From: an uncultured Bacteroidales bacterium
GTDB lineage: Bacteria; Bacteroidota; Bacteroidia; Bacteroidales; Bacteroidaceae
Assembly: GCA_902772585.1 (NCBI GenBank)
Contig: CACYBB010000007.1
Span: forward strand, 1-64,000
DNA length: 64,000 bases
Direction: 5' to 3'
In this document: piece by piece, positions 34,395-42,887 of the stretch
Numbering within the stretch: the first letter of the stretch is position 1
How the letters are laid out: every line of letters starts with the position of its first letter
Position numbers and translations under genes: made by a program
The notes under the pieces: generated by a model
What the model was told of the DNA's origin: nothing
Seen by the model: only the letters and a program-made list of their open reading frames with translations
The model's database searches: none

Positions 34395-35318
34395 TCAGGT
34401 TTCTGATGCCAGTTTTTCCATATCACGACGGCTGCGGGACTTGGTGACTAACCATACACCTGAGAACACCAGAATGACTGCAAGGGCGTGGGAGGGTTTC
34501 AGGATGCCAAGACCTGTCAGGACAGAAACAATGACAGAGACGATGGGCTGGACATAGTTATAGACTGACACCACCGTTGGGCGAAGCGTCTTCTGACCAA
34601 TCATTGTCAGGATATAACCCAGATAGGTGCCAAAGAAGACGACATAAGCCGCCTCCCACCATGTGGTGGCAGGTATAGGCTTGCTCAGCACCTCCTGCAC
34701 ATGGCCAAAGGTAAAGGGCATGATAAGGAGCGAGGCCCAGAAGAACATCCACTTGTTGATGGTGAAGACGGAATAACGACGTATCAGCGGATTAAACAAC
34801 GACAGGTAGAGTGCGAACGAGAACTGCGCTGCTAGACATAGCAGGTCGCCTCGGATATCGCCAACTTTGTCAGAAACTGCCGATGCAGAGGTGAGTATCA
34901 GAATCAGCGCTCCACTACAACCCATCAGCACACCTATGGCTTTCTTGCCCGTAATCGGTTCTTTCAGAATCAGCGCCGCGAGAATCATGGCGAAGATGGG
35001 CATCGATGTGGTGACGATGGAGGCATTGATGGGCGAGGTGATACTCAGGCCGATGGTGTAACAGCACTGGTTTGTAACCAGACCGAATATGGCAGCACCG
35101 ATAAACATCAGTTTGTCTTTTGTCGGTACATGCTCTTTCTTGACGAGAAACGATGTCAGCCAGAAGAGGATAAAGCCGCCCAGCACACGGAATGACACCA
35201 TTGTCAGTCCGTCGAGTCCGTGGGTCATCGCATCCTTGCCTAAAGGGGCCATCAGGCCCCAGAAGGCACAAGCACCAAACATCGAAAGATGGGCAATAAG
35301 TGCTTTGTTGTTTGTCAT
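34395..35318 (-). CDS. EamA/DMT-family transporter
   Basis: A 307-residue inner-membrane protein with ten helices in two EamA repeats (for example FGACAFWGLMAPLGKDAM in the first and CLAAQFSFALYLSLFNPLIR in the second). It probably exports a small metabolite or amino acid; the substrate is unknown. The ATG at 35318 follows the stop of the upstream small gene by one base, so it was chosen over a start eight codons earlier that would overlap. Last gene of the YtxH operon. Confidence 0.85.
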   Translation of the reverse strand: MTNNKALIAHLSMFGACAFWGLMAPLGKDAMTHGLDGLTMVSFRVLGGFILFWLTSFLVKKEHVPTKDKLMFIGAAIFGLVTNQCCYTIGLSITSPINASIVTTSMPIFAMILAALILKEPITGKKAIGVLMGCSGALILILTSASAVSDKVGDIRGDLLCLAAQFSFALYLSLFNPLIRRYSVFTINKWMFFWASLLIMPFTFGHVQEVLSKPIPATTWWEAAYVVFFGTYLGYILTMIGQKTLRPTVVSVYNYVQPIVSVIVSVLTGLGILKPSHALAVILVFSGVWLVTKSRSRRDMEKLASET

Positions 35319-35319
35319 G

Positions 35320-35574
35320 TTACTTTTTCTTACGACGGCCAAACAGCCAGCCGTAGGTGTTCATCAGTTTACGCACTAACAGGAATGCGTCGATAGCTGT
35401 GATGGCATTGCCCACAAGATTGGCTATGAGTTCTCCCTTGGAGTTGGGTTTCTGGGCTACGAATAATTCGCGCCACAGGGTTCCGATTTTTTCGGACTCA
35501 TCGCTCAACTGGGCTTTCAGCTCGTCTTTGCGCAATGCAATGTCTTCTAGAGAGTTGTATTGATTCGTCTGCAT
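35320..35574 (-). CDS. Small protein of unknown function in the YtxH operon
   Basis: 84 residues: a charged helical first half, a moderately hydrophobic segment (LIANLVGNAITAIDAFLLV) and a very basic end (GRRKKK). Probably membrane-associated. The tight spacing (8 bases from the holin-like gene, 1 base to the EamA gene) argues that it is real and works with them. Confidence 0.65.
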   Translation of the reverse strand: MQTNQYNSLEDIALRKDELKAQLSDESEKIGTLWRELFVAQKPNSKGELIANLVGNAITAIDAFLLVRKLMNTYGWLFGRRKKK

Positions 35575-35582
35575 AGCGAGCT

Positions 35583-35930
35583 TTAATTTAATAAGGTGTT
35601 TGCCAGAAAACGCACCAAGGGTTGCTCAATCCAGCGTTTGCGGAACATGCAAACAAGAACGAGCAGGCCAAGGAATATCAGTGCCACAAGGAAGAAGGCC
35701 AGACCATGACCTATGAATGGTGCTATCCAATAGACCAATGCGAAAGTGAGGTAGAAGAGTACGGCAACACCCAGAAGAACAAAGACAATAGCCATTGTCA
35801 GGGCTGTTACCAACTTGACAATCTTCTCAATAACGTTGAGCTCCAGATATTCCTTCTGGAGTCCAACGTATTCTTTCAGCGCTTCAACAAGTTGGCCTAT
35901 TGACTCAACATTTTTGTCGCTAGACAACAT
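35583..35930 (-). CDS. Holin-X/YqjE-like (phage holin family) membrane protein
   Basis: 115 residues: an amphipathic start (IGQLVEALKEYVGLQKEYLEL), two strong membrane helices (ALTMAIVFVLLGVAVLFYL and FIGHGLAFFLVALIFLGLLV) and a basic end. This is the layout of PF07332 proteins, named for holins but widespread in chromosomes beside YtxH-like genes. No phage gene is near, so a stress or envelope role is more likely than lysis. Confidence 0.75.
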   Translation of the reverse strand: MLSSDKNVESIGQLVEALKEYVGLQKEYLELNVIEKIVKLVTALTMAIVFVLLGVAVLFYLTFALVYWIAPFIGHGLAFFLVALIFLGLLVLVCMFRKRWIEQPLVRFLANTLLN

Positions 35931-35945
35931 CGTAGTAACAGATTG

Positions 35946-36158
35946 TTATGCCTCAGGAGCAGCTTCCTCGATATCGTCAACGAAGTCTTTTACTTCCTTG
36001 CGGCTCAACTTAATGTTGTGTTTCTTAAGAAAGTCCTCTACAGTGTCAGAGATTTTCTCACGAGTGTCTGAACCCTTTTCAGGGGCAACCAACAAACCAA
36101 TAACGGCACCAGCAAGAGCTCCGCCCAAGAATGCGCCTAAAAAACCTAAACTTCTCAT
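35946..36158 (-). CDS. YtxH-domain protein
   Basis: 70 residues: a glycine-rich membrane segment (LGFLGAFLGGALAGAVIGLL) followed by APEKGSDTREKI and a charged helix, the hallmark of the YtxH family, thought to act in general stress. The frame is open further upstream, but the ATG at 36158 gives the family N-terminus and lies 41 bases after the promoter. First gene of a four-gene operon. Confidence 0.85.
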   Translation of the reverse strand: MRSLGFLGAFLGGALAGAVIGLLVAPEKGSDTREKISDTVEDFLKKHNIKLSRKEVKDFVDDIEEAAPEA

Positions 36159-36198
36159 AATTCTACGATTTAATATTAAAAATATGTCTTTCTGCTGG

Positions 36199-36230
36199 CA
36201 AATATACGTAAAGTTTTTGAAATTAACAAA
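36199..36230 (-). promoter_or_regulatory. Promoter of the YtxH operon
   Basis: On the minus strand TATATTTG (36206-36199) and TTTG (36230-36227) are 20 bases apart, a full consensus match. Confidence 0.75.
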
Positions 36231-36245
36231 CTTTATGCAGTATTT

Positions 36246-36278
36246 TTTGTCAATTCTGCCCAATATTTTGTAATTTCG
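36246..36278 (+). promoter_or_regulatory. Promoter of the SPOR-ruvX-def-TPR operon
   Basis: TTTG (36246-36249) and TAATTTCG (36271-36278, one base off consensus) are 21 bases apart; divergent from the YtxH promoter. Confidence 0.55.
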
Positions 36279-36333
36279 CAGAAAATTATTCAGAATAATC
36301 AAATTTAACACAAGTAATACAACTCAAAAAAGT

Positions 36334-36867
36334 ATGAAAAAGTACACATTGTTATGTGCAGCGCTGTGCGCAGCTATGTTATTTACAGGATGTAAGTCAA
36401 GTGAGAGTGCCTACAAGCAGGCTTATCTGAAAGCTAAGCAGCAGGAGGAACTTCAGCAGAAGCAGGAAGCAGAGGCTCAGGCTCAGGCAGCCGCCGCTCA
36501 GGCAGCTCAAGAAGCAGAGAATAACGTGGTTACTCCTATGGAGGAGAAGCCCGTTACTGAAACCCAGGTGGTTGACAATGCAGACAATGTTCCCGTTCGC
36601 CAGGAGACTGTCTCTGTTGTTGCTGGTACTGGTCTGAAGAACTTCAGCGTTGTTGTTGGTTCATTCTCTCTGAAGGCTAATGCTGAGGGCTTGCAGCAGA
36701 CACTGAATGCACAGGGCTATAACGCACAGGTTGTTGTGAATAACCAGGTGAGCCCCGCTATGTATCGTGTGGTAGCAACCACTTTCGAGACCAAGGGTGA
36801 GGCTGCAGCCAGCCGTAATGCCCTGCAGGAGAAGTATCCTGGTGCATGGTTGCTGTATGCAAAATAA
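36334..36867 (+). CDS. SPOR-domain lipoprotein
   Basis: 177 residues: lipobox LFTGC (Cys 20), a low-complexity A/Q/E-rich linker (about 30-70) and a C-terminal SPOR domain (about 98-177, FSVVVGSFSLKANAEGLQQT...YRVVATTF). SPOR domains bind denuded glycan strands at the division site, so it probably helps constriction or envelope maintenance. First gene of the ruvX-def operon. Confidence 0.88.
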   Translation: MKKYTLLCAALCAAMLFTGCKSSESAYKQAYLKAKQQEELQQKQEAEAQAQAAAAQAAQEAENNVVTPMEEKPVTETQVVDNADNVPVRQETVSVVAGTGLKNFSVVVGSFSLKANAEGLQQTLNAQGYNAQVVVNNQVSPAMYRVVATTFETKGEAAASRNALQEKYPGAWLLYAK

Positions 36868-36873
36868 TGAATA

Positions 36874-37290
36874 GTGGCCCGAATCCTATCTATTGATTAC
36901 GGAAAGAAACGTACGGGATTAGCAGTTACTGACCCACTGCAGATTATTGCCAGTGGGTTAGCAACTGTTTCTACGTCAGAGTTGTTTGATTATCTCAAAC
37001 AGTATGTTGACAAGGAACCCGTAGAGCGCATTGTCATAGGCGAACCCCGCCAGCCTAATGGTCAGCCCAGTGAGAATTTAGCACGTGTACAACAGTTTGT
37101 CAACCGTTGGCGTAAGGCGATGCCTCAGATTCCCATTGAGTACTATGACGAACGTTTTACCTCTGTTATTGCTCATCAGGCGATGATTGACGGAGGATTG
37201 CGCAAGAAAGCGCGTCAGGACAAGGCGTTGGTTGACGAAATCAGCGCAACGATTATTCTGGAAGACTTTATGCGCTCCCGAAAATTGTAA
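36874..37290 (+). CDS. ruvX: Putative pre-16S rRNA nuclease / Holliday junction resolvase-like YqgF
   Basis: 138 residues of the RNase-H fold. Seen: ILSIDYGKKRTGLAVTDP with the first catalytic Asp, VIGEP, FTSVIAHQAM and VDEISATIILEDF with the last acidic residue. The family trims 16S rRNA precursors in E. coli. The start codon is GTG, 6 bases after the SPOR gene; the upstream ATG (36868) is out of frame. Confidence 0.9.
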   Translation: MARILSIDYGKKRTGLAVTDPLQIIASGLATVSTSELFDYLKQYVDKEPVERIVIGEPRQPNGQPSENLARVQQFVNRWRKAMPQIPIEYYDERFTSVIAHQAMIDGGLRKKARQDKALVDEISATIILEDFMRSRKL

Positions 37291-37313
37291 ATGGTTAAAT
37301 AGTCAAATATTAA

Positions 37314-37877
37314 ATGGTTCTACCTATTTATATATTAGGTCAGCCCGTATTGAGAAAAGTGGCTGAAGACATTCCTACCGACTATCCCAATCTGGATGAG
37401 TTTCTGAAAGACATGTGGGATACGCTGGCAGAGAGTGAAGGTATTGGTCTTGCTGCTCCTCAGGTGGGCAAGTCCATACGTGTGGTCGTTATCGACCTGG
37501 ACGTGTTGAGTGACGACATGCCGGAATATAAGGATTTTCGCCAGGTGTATATCAATCCGCATATTGTAGAATATGATGACAGCCAGACGGACTCTCTGGA
37601 AGAAGGTTGCTTGTCGCTGCCAGCTATCCATGAGAAGGTGACGCGCCCCAAGCGCATCCACGTGCAGTGGCTCGACGAGAAGATGCAACCCCATGACGAA
37701 TGGGTGGACGGTTATCTGGCCCGTGTCATGCAGCATGAGTTCGATCATCTGGAGGGAAAGGTGTTTACAGACCGTGTCTCTCCTCTGCGCAAGCAGTTGA
37801 TAAAGAACAAGCTGAAGGCGCTCCTCCAGGGACGTTACCGTTGTGGTTACAAGACCAAGGCTGCTCCTCATAAGTAA
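37314..37877 (+). CDS. def: Peptide deformylase
   Basis: Removes the formyl group from nascent proteins. The 187 residues carry all three motifs: GIGLAAPQ (about 43-50), EGCLSLP (metal Cys) and QHEFDHLEGK (metal His pair and catalytic Glu). It lies 23 bases after ruvX, behind a small AT-rich repeat (ATGGTTAAATAGTC...). Confidence 0.96.
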   Translation: MVLPIYILGQPVLRKVAEDIPTDYPNLDEFLKDMWDTLAESEGIGLAAPQVGKSIRVVVIDLDVLSDDMPEYKDFRQVYINPHIVEYDDSQTDSLEEGCLSLPAIHEKVTRPKRIHVQWLDEKMQPHDEWVDGYLARVMQHEFDHLEGKVFTDRVSPLRKQLIKNKLKALLQGRYRCGYKTKAAPHK

Positions 37878-37902
37878 GCAGAAAACAGAGAATTAGAGGT
37901 TG

Positions 37903-39852
37903 ATGGTTAGAAAGATTGTTTTCATTTTGTTGTTTTTCCCTCTGTCGCTATGGGCACAGTACAATACCGACAGGCTGGTGATGATAGGGCGCTCGGCACT
38001 CTATTATGAAGACTATGTGCTTTCTATCCAATACTTTAATCAGGCTATTTCTGCCAAGCCTTATCTCTTTGAACCGTGGTACTATCGCGCCATAGCGAAG
38101 TATTACCTCGATGACTTTGCTGGAGCGGAGAACGACTGCTCGGAGGCAATCCATCGTAATCCCTATGTGGTGGGCATCTACGAATTGCGTGGCCTCTGCC
38201 GTATCCAACAGAAGAACTATGCGGATGCCATCAAAGACTATAACCAGGCGCTTCGCTACGAACCGGAGAGTATGAATCTCTGGCATAACCGTGCGCTTTG
38301 TCGTATCCAGCAAAAGGATTACGAACAGGCGTCAGCAGAAATTGATACGATGGCTCAGCGCTGGAGTACCAATGCCAGCGTCTATGCCATGCAGTCGGAG
38401 GTGTATCTGTTGCAGAAGGACACCACCAAGGCTATCACGTCCTTGGAGAAGAGTCTGGAGTTGGACGCCTATAACGGTAATACCTGGGCTATGCGTTCAA
38501 TGATCAGTCTGGCTCGTGAGGAATGGAAAGAGGGTGAGGGCTATCTCAACAAAGCCATCCACCTGTTGCCTAAACAGGGTGGGCTGTATATCAATCGCGC
38601 CTTGGCACGTGTCAATCAGAATAATCTGCGTGGGGCGATGGCAGACTATGATATGGCTTTGGATTTTGAACCCAACAACTTCCTAGGACACTATAATCGT
38701 GGACTGCTGAGAGCACAGGTGGGTGATGACAACAGAGCCATTGTTGACTTCGACTTTGTGTTGAAGATGGAGCCCGACAACCTCATGGCACTCTACAATC
38801 GTGCCTTGTTGCTGGAGAAAACGGGCGATCCTCGTGGGGCTATCCGCGACTATAGCAAGGTGATTGATGAATATCCCAATTTCTGGACGGGATTGCATCA
38901 GCGTGCCCTGTGTTATCGTAGTTTGGGTATGACCAAGCAGGCTGAGCAGGATGAGTTCCGCATTCTGAAGGCTCAGATAAACAAGCGCTTTGGCAAACAG
39001 CCTCGACTCTCGAAGGACAAGATGCGTAAGCGTAGCGATGAGGACATCGAGAAGTACAACCAGTTGGCTGTTGCTGACGAGCAGGAGATGGAACACGAAT
39101 ACCAAAGCGACTATCGCGGACGTGTGCAGAACCGCAAGGTGGGAATGGACTATCTGCCGATGTATGCCCTCTCTACTGAGAAATTCCAGCATGCCGTCAA
39201 GTATTATGTGCCTTACAATCGTCAGGTAGAACAGTTGAACGCCCAACTTCCTGCAGGTAGTCAGATACATATCATTTGCAACAAGAGCACGCTGAGTGAA
39301 GCCTCTATGCGTCGTTATTTCAATCGCATAGACAGTCTGTCGCAACTGATTGGTCAGCAGACGAATGAAAAGCAGATGCTGACACTTCTGCTCCAGCGAG
39401 CTATCGCCTATAGCGTCATTCAGAACTACGATGCTGCCATTGACGACCTGACAACCTACATCCTTACTGATTCACTCTCTCCGGTTGCCTATTGGCAGAG
39501 AGCAGTCTGTCAGTCGCGCCTGAATGAGTTTAATGCCTCTCAGGGTACTGATGTCAAACTGCAGACGGCCCGTGTGTTGGCTGACCTCTGTGCTGCTATT
39601 CACCTGGATGAGTCGGCCTACCTGTATTATAATCGAGGCAATGTTCATGCCCAGCGTGCAGACTATGTTCACGCTGTTGATGACTATACCAAAGCCATTG
39701 CCTTAGACCAGAATCTGGCAGAGGCATACTACAATCGTGGTTTGGCGCATCTGGCACTGAAACACCAACAAGAGAGTGTCGCCGACCTTTCTAAAGCAGG
39801 CGAATTAGGTCTCTATCAAGCTTACAGTATTATCAAACAATCGCGTAAGTAG
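37903..39852 (+). CDS. Exported tetratricopeptide-repeat protein
   Basis: 649 residues with a signal peptide (MVRKIVFILLFFPLSLWAQ) and at least nine TPR units, for example YADAIKDYNQALRYEPESM, NNLRGAMADYDMALDFEPNN and ADYVHAVDDYTKAIALDQNL, with a non-TPR insert at about 370-480. A periplasmic scaffold is likely. ATG at 37903 was chosen over TTG one codon earlier. The gene ends inside a hairpin (39845-39868). Confidence 0.85.
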   Translation: MVRKIVFILLFFPLSLWAQYNTDRLVMIGRSALYYEDYVLSIQYFNQAISAKPYLFEPWYYRAIAKYYLDDFAGAENDCSEAIHRNPYVVGIYELRGLCRIQQKNYADAIKDYNQALRYEPESMNLWHNRALCRIQQKDYEQASAEIDTMAQRWSTNASVYAMQSEVYLLQKDTTKAITSLEKSLELDAYNGNTWAMRSMISLAREEWKEGEGYLNKAIHLLPKQGGLYINRALARVNQNNLRGAMADYDMALDFEPNNFLGHYNRGLLRAQVGDDNRAIVDFDFVLKMEPDNLMALYNRALLLEKTGDPRGAIRDYSKVIDEYPNFWTGLHQRALCYRSLGMTKQAEQDEFRILKAQINKRFGKQPRLSKDKMRKRSDEDIEKYNQLAVADEQEMEHEYQSDYRGRVQNRKVGMDYLPMYALSTEKFQHAVKYYVPYNRQVEQLNAQLPAGSQIHIICNKSTLSEASMRRYFNRIDSLSQLIGQQTNEKQMLTLLLQRAIAYSVIQNYDAAIDDLTTYILTDSLSPVAYWQRAVCQSRLNEFNASQGTDVKLQTARVLADLCAAIHLDESAYLYYNRGNVHAQRADYVHAVDDYTKAIALDQNLAEAYYNRGLAHLALKHQQESVADLSKAGELGLYQAYSIIKQSRK

Positions 39853-39868
39853 CAGTCGAGCTACTTGC
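39845..39868 (+). terminator. Hairpin containing the stop codon of the TPR gene
   Basis: GTAAGTAGC (39845-39853) pairs with GCTACTTGC (39860-39868), one G-T pair. The TAG stop is within the left arm. No long T-run follows, so termination is only probable. Confidence 0.5.
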
Positions 39869-39874
39869 ACTTCC

Positions 39875-40681
39875 TTACACTTTCAGTCTGATATAACTAC
39901 GATCGTCGAACGAGTTGAAGTCGGGATGAAAGGCTTTCGTGGCCTGAAATGTGCCGATGTTCAACGGGTCTTCCTCACGTTGTTTCTGGAGTTGCTGTTC
40001 ACTCTCTGCAAGGGTGGGGCAAAGCACGGGGTAGCCATCACTGGCCAGCACGATTTCCCAAGGGCGGAAGTCAAGCGGTATGATGCGGACGTGACGTCTA
40101 TCGATGGGGAATCCATCGATGACACTATAGGTGATATTCTGTTGGCGCATGGTTTCCAGCATGTGGGGAATAATAACAGGTCGGGCAATGTCATTACGCA
40201 ACAGTTCATCGACGGTCACTCCTTCAGCCAACAGTCGCTTCACCTCCTCAGCACGCATAGCAGCCAGTTCTGCTTCAGGAGGTTTGGGATTGTCAAAGAG
40301 TTCTCCGTTAATCAAACACTGGCAATCGCCAATCATCCATATCTCCCTGTTTAATCTGCTGAAGATGACTGCAGAACACGTTAGTCGGTCTTCAGGATGC
40401 TCTGCCAGACGTTGAAGCATCGATTTCTTGTAGTGCTTACGGATGACTGCTGTCACACCACGCATGAACTCCTCGCTGGTTGTCGTTTTCGGCATCCGAC
40501 GAATATAGCGAGACACGAGCAACATAGCATAACGCCCATTGCTGTGCAACCAACTATGACGGTAGTTGCTCTTCGACGTGCTGCCATCAATGACAGCTAC
40601 GAAATCATCTGTGATGACGATGCCGTCCTCGCTTTTCTTCTTGGGGTTCTTGGCGACGACGCTCTTTTCTATAATCTGCAT
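39875..40681 (-). CDS. PP2C-like phosphatase
   Basis: 268 residues with traits of PPM/PP2C Ser/Thr phosphatases: DDFVAVIDGST near residue 25 (first metal Asp), a CSAVIFSRLNREIWMIGDCQCLI stretch (usual form ...GDSR), VLASDGYP and DDRSYIRLKV at the end. The overall order fits, although the sequence is divergent, so substrate and activity are uncertain. Its first 26 codons overlap the end of the YgiQ gene in another frame (77 bases). Confidence 0.65.
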   Translation of the reverse strand: MQIIEKSVVAKNPKKKSEDGIVITDDFVAVIDGSTSKSNYRHSWLHSNGRYAMLLVSRYIRRMPKTTTSEEFMRGVTAVIRKHYKKSMLQRLAEHPEDRLTCSAVIFSRLNREIWMIGDCQCLINGELFDNPKPPEAELAAMRAEEVKRLLAEGVTVDELLRNDIARPVIIPHMLETMRQQNITYSVIDGFPIDRRHVRIIPLDFRPWEIVLASDGYPVLCPTLAESEQQLQKQREEDPLNIGTFQATKAFHPDFNSFDDRSYIRLKV

Positions 40682-42488
40682 GGGGACAAAGTTCGTTAAT
40701 CAGGTCTGGGCGACCAATACGGCGCAGGCTCTGTTCAATGTTTCGACGCTCCTCTGGCTTATACCAGAAGAAGTATTGGCGCTGGGCCAGTTTGTCGCGC
40801 TGGCTCTTGGCACTCTGCACAGGTTCCAACGTATAGGGGTCATAGCCCGTGTACCATGTTTCTGTAGAGACCGTCATGGGTGTTGGCGTGAAGTCCTGTA
40901 CCTGTTCCAGTTGGAAGTCGAGACGTTTGGTCGTGATGGCCAACTCCGCCATATCAGCCTCCGTACAACCAGGGTGACTGGAGATGAAGTAGGGGATAAT
41001 CTGTTGGTTGAGATGCTCCTCACGATTGATGCGGTCGAAGATGCGCTTAAAGTCATAGAACTGTGAGAACGATGGCTTGCGCATCAGGTAGAGCACCTTG
41101 TCGCTGGTATGCTCTGGTGCTACCTTCAGTCGTCCGCTGACATGACGTGTTATCAGTTCACGCGTATAGTCCATCGCCGACTTATTAGCCGCCTCGTCCT
41201 TACTCCTATATAATAATAGGTCATAGCGCACACCACTGCCAATGAAACTCTTCTTGATTTCTGGCAGGGCGTCAACAGCACGATAAACCTCCAGCAGTTT
41301 GTTGTGGTTGGTGTCCAGATTCGGACAAATCTGAGGATGAATGCATGAGGGGCGTTTGCACTTCTCGCAGGCCTTGAGGTTGCGACCATGCATGCCATAC
41401 ATATTTGCACTGGGACCACCAAGGTCGCTCAGATAACCCTTGAAGCCATCCATCTGCACCACCTGCTTTACCTCGTTCAGAATACTCTCCTTCGAACGAC
41501 AGGCAATGAACTTCCCTTGGTGGGCTGATATCGTGCAGAACGCACAACCACCAAAGCATCCGCGATGGATGTTTACTGAGAACTTGATCATCTCATAGGC
41601 AGGAATGCGCTTCCCCTTGTATTTCGGATGGGGCACACGGGTATAGGGCAGGTCGAAGGAGGCATCGAGCTCTTGAGTAGTCATTGGCGGATAGGGAGGG
41701 TTGACAACGACATACTCGTTGCCCACCTTCTGAAGCAGTCGCTGTGCATGCATCATGTTCGACTGTTCCTCGATATGACGGAAGTTCTCAGCTTGTGAGC
41801 GTTTGTTCTTCAGGCACTCTTCGTGACTGTGCAGGACGATGTCGTCTTCCTTGGGGGTGATGTCCTTGGCGAGATAGACCGTTTGGGGAAGGTCGTGGAT
41901 ATCTCCGATGGCCAAACCATCGGACAAACGATGGGCAATCTCTACGATGGGTTTTTCGCCCATGCCGTAGATGATGATATCTGCAGGTGCATCACAGAGA
42001 ATGCTGGGACGCAACTTGTCCTGCCAATAGTCGTAATGTGTCAGGCGACGCAACGACGCCTCAATGCCACCCAAGACGATAGGGACATCAGGATACAGCT
42101 CTCGGAGAATCTTACTATAGACAATGGTGGGATATTCTGGACGCAGGTCATGACGCCCGTCAGGACTGTACGCATCCTCTGAACGCAGTCTGCGATTGGC
42201 GGTATATTTGTTGACCATCGAGTCCATGCATCCTGGCGAGATGCCAAAGAAGAGTCGGGGTCTGCCCAACTTCTTGAAATCTCGATAGTCGCCATGCCAG
42301 TCGGGTTGAGGAACGATGGCTACACGATAGCCTGCTGCCTCTAGTGTTCGTCCGATGACAGCAGCACCAAATGACGGATGATCCACGTAGGCATCCGCTG
42401 AGAATAGGATGACGTCCACCTCATCCCATCCTCGTAACTCCAACTCTTTTTTTGTTGTCGGTAAGAAATCTGTTAGTCTGTATTCCAT
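40605..42488 (-). CDS. YgiQ-family radical SAM protein
   Basis: 627 residues. The N-terminal domain is cobalamin-binding-like (DVILFSADAYVDHPSFGAAVIGRTLEAAG), followed by the radical SAM core with CFGGCAFC (CxxxCxxC) and a C-terminal DUF3362-type part ending in a basic tail. UPF0313/YgiQ proteins are of unknown reaction. ATG at 42488 gives the usual start EYRLTDFLPTTKKEL; another ATG ten codons upstream is separated from it by a hairpin. The tail overlaps the phosphatase gene. Confidence 0.88.
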   Translation of the reverse strand: MEYRLTDFLPTTKKELELRGWDEVDVILFSADAYVDHPSFGAAVIGRTLEAAGYRVAIVPQPDWHGDYRDFKKLGRPRLFFGISPGCMDSMVNKYTANRRLRSEDAYSPDGRHDLRPEYPTIVYSKILRELYPDVPIVLGGIEASLRRLTHYDYWQDKLRPSILCDAPADIIIYGMGEKPIVEIAHRLSDGLAIGDIHDLPQTVYLAKDITPKEDDIVLHSHEECLKNKRSQAENFRHIEEQSNMMHAQRLLQKVGNEYVVVNPPYPPMTTQELDASFDLPYTRVPHPKYKGKRIPAYEMIKFSVNIHRGCFGGCAFCTISAHQGKFIACRSKESILNEVKQVVQMDGFKGYLSDLGGPSANMYGMHGRNLKACEKCKRPSCIHPQICPNLDTNHNKLLEVYRAVDALPEIKKSFIGSGVRYDLLLYRSKDEAANKSAMDYTRELITRHVSGRLKVAPEHTSDKVLYLMRKPSFSQFYDFKRIFDRINREEHLNQQIIPYFISSHPGCTEADMAELAITTKRLDFQLEQVQDFTPTPMTVSTETWYTGYDPYTLEPVQSAKSQRDKLAQRQYFFWYKPEERRNIEQSLRRIGRPDLINELCPHADYRKERRRQEPQEEKRGRHRHHR

Positions 42489-42494
42489 TCTGAT

Positions 42495-42515
42495 GAGCGT
42501 GGGGAAACCACGCTC
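42495..42515 (-). repeat. Perfect hairpin before YgiQ
   Basis: GAGCGTGG (42495-42502) and CCACGCTC (42508-42515) with loop GGAAA, between the two candidate start codons of YgiQ. It could limit or tune translation; it supports the downstream start. Confidence 0.45.
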
Positions 42516-42520
42516 CATAA

Positions 42521-42868
42521 TTAGTTAAACGGTGTTCCCTGGATAGCGCGTTTGGTCATACCCAGTTCGTCATTGCCGCGATTTTTCCAATTGATGAAGA
42601 GCAGGACCAGTTGTTGCAGTCCATACGCCTTCATATTACTATGATAGATGACGTCGAGGCAGAGGTCCAGCAGTCGCTTGTCCTTTCCTGCCTCTGACTC
42701 CAGCAGAGCACGGATGTTTAGTTTCAACTTGTCGAGGACTTGTTCGTCGACATAGCCGTTTGAGTCTATCAGATCGCGAAAGAACTGATAGTCGTCAATG
42801 GTCTGGAGATGTTCCTCACTGATTTCAATACTGCGTGTTCCGCTTGAATTCGTTTGAATCTTGTACAT
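42521..42868 (-). CDS. Conserved-looking protein of unknown function
   Basis: 115 residues, acidic and helical (for example EEHLQTIDDYQFFRDLIDSN, LLDLCLDVIYHSN), no signal peptide or membrane segment. I do not recognise a family. It sits 19 bases after the golvesin-like gene and 32 bases before YgiQ on the same strand, so it is probably co-transcribed. Confidence 0.6.
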   Translation of the reverse strand: MYKIQTNSSGTRSIEISEEHLQTIDDYQFFRDLIDSNGYVDEQVLDKLKLNIRALLESEAGKDKRLLDLCLDVIYHSNMKAYGLQQLVLLFINWKNRGNDELGMTKRAIQGTPFN

Positions 42869-42887
42869 AATAGGTGGTTCTTAGTGA

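Noticed and set aside
35583..35930. Prophage remnant suggested by the holin-family name
   Set aside because: No other phage gene nearby; YtxH neighbour and membrane layout fit the chromosomal type.
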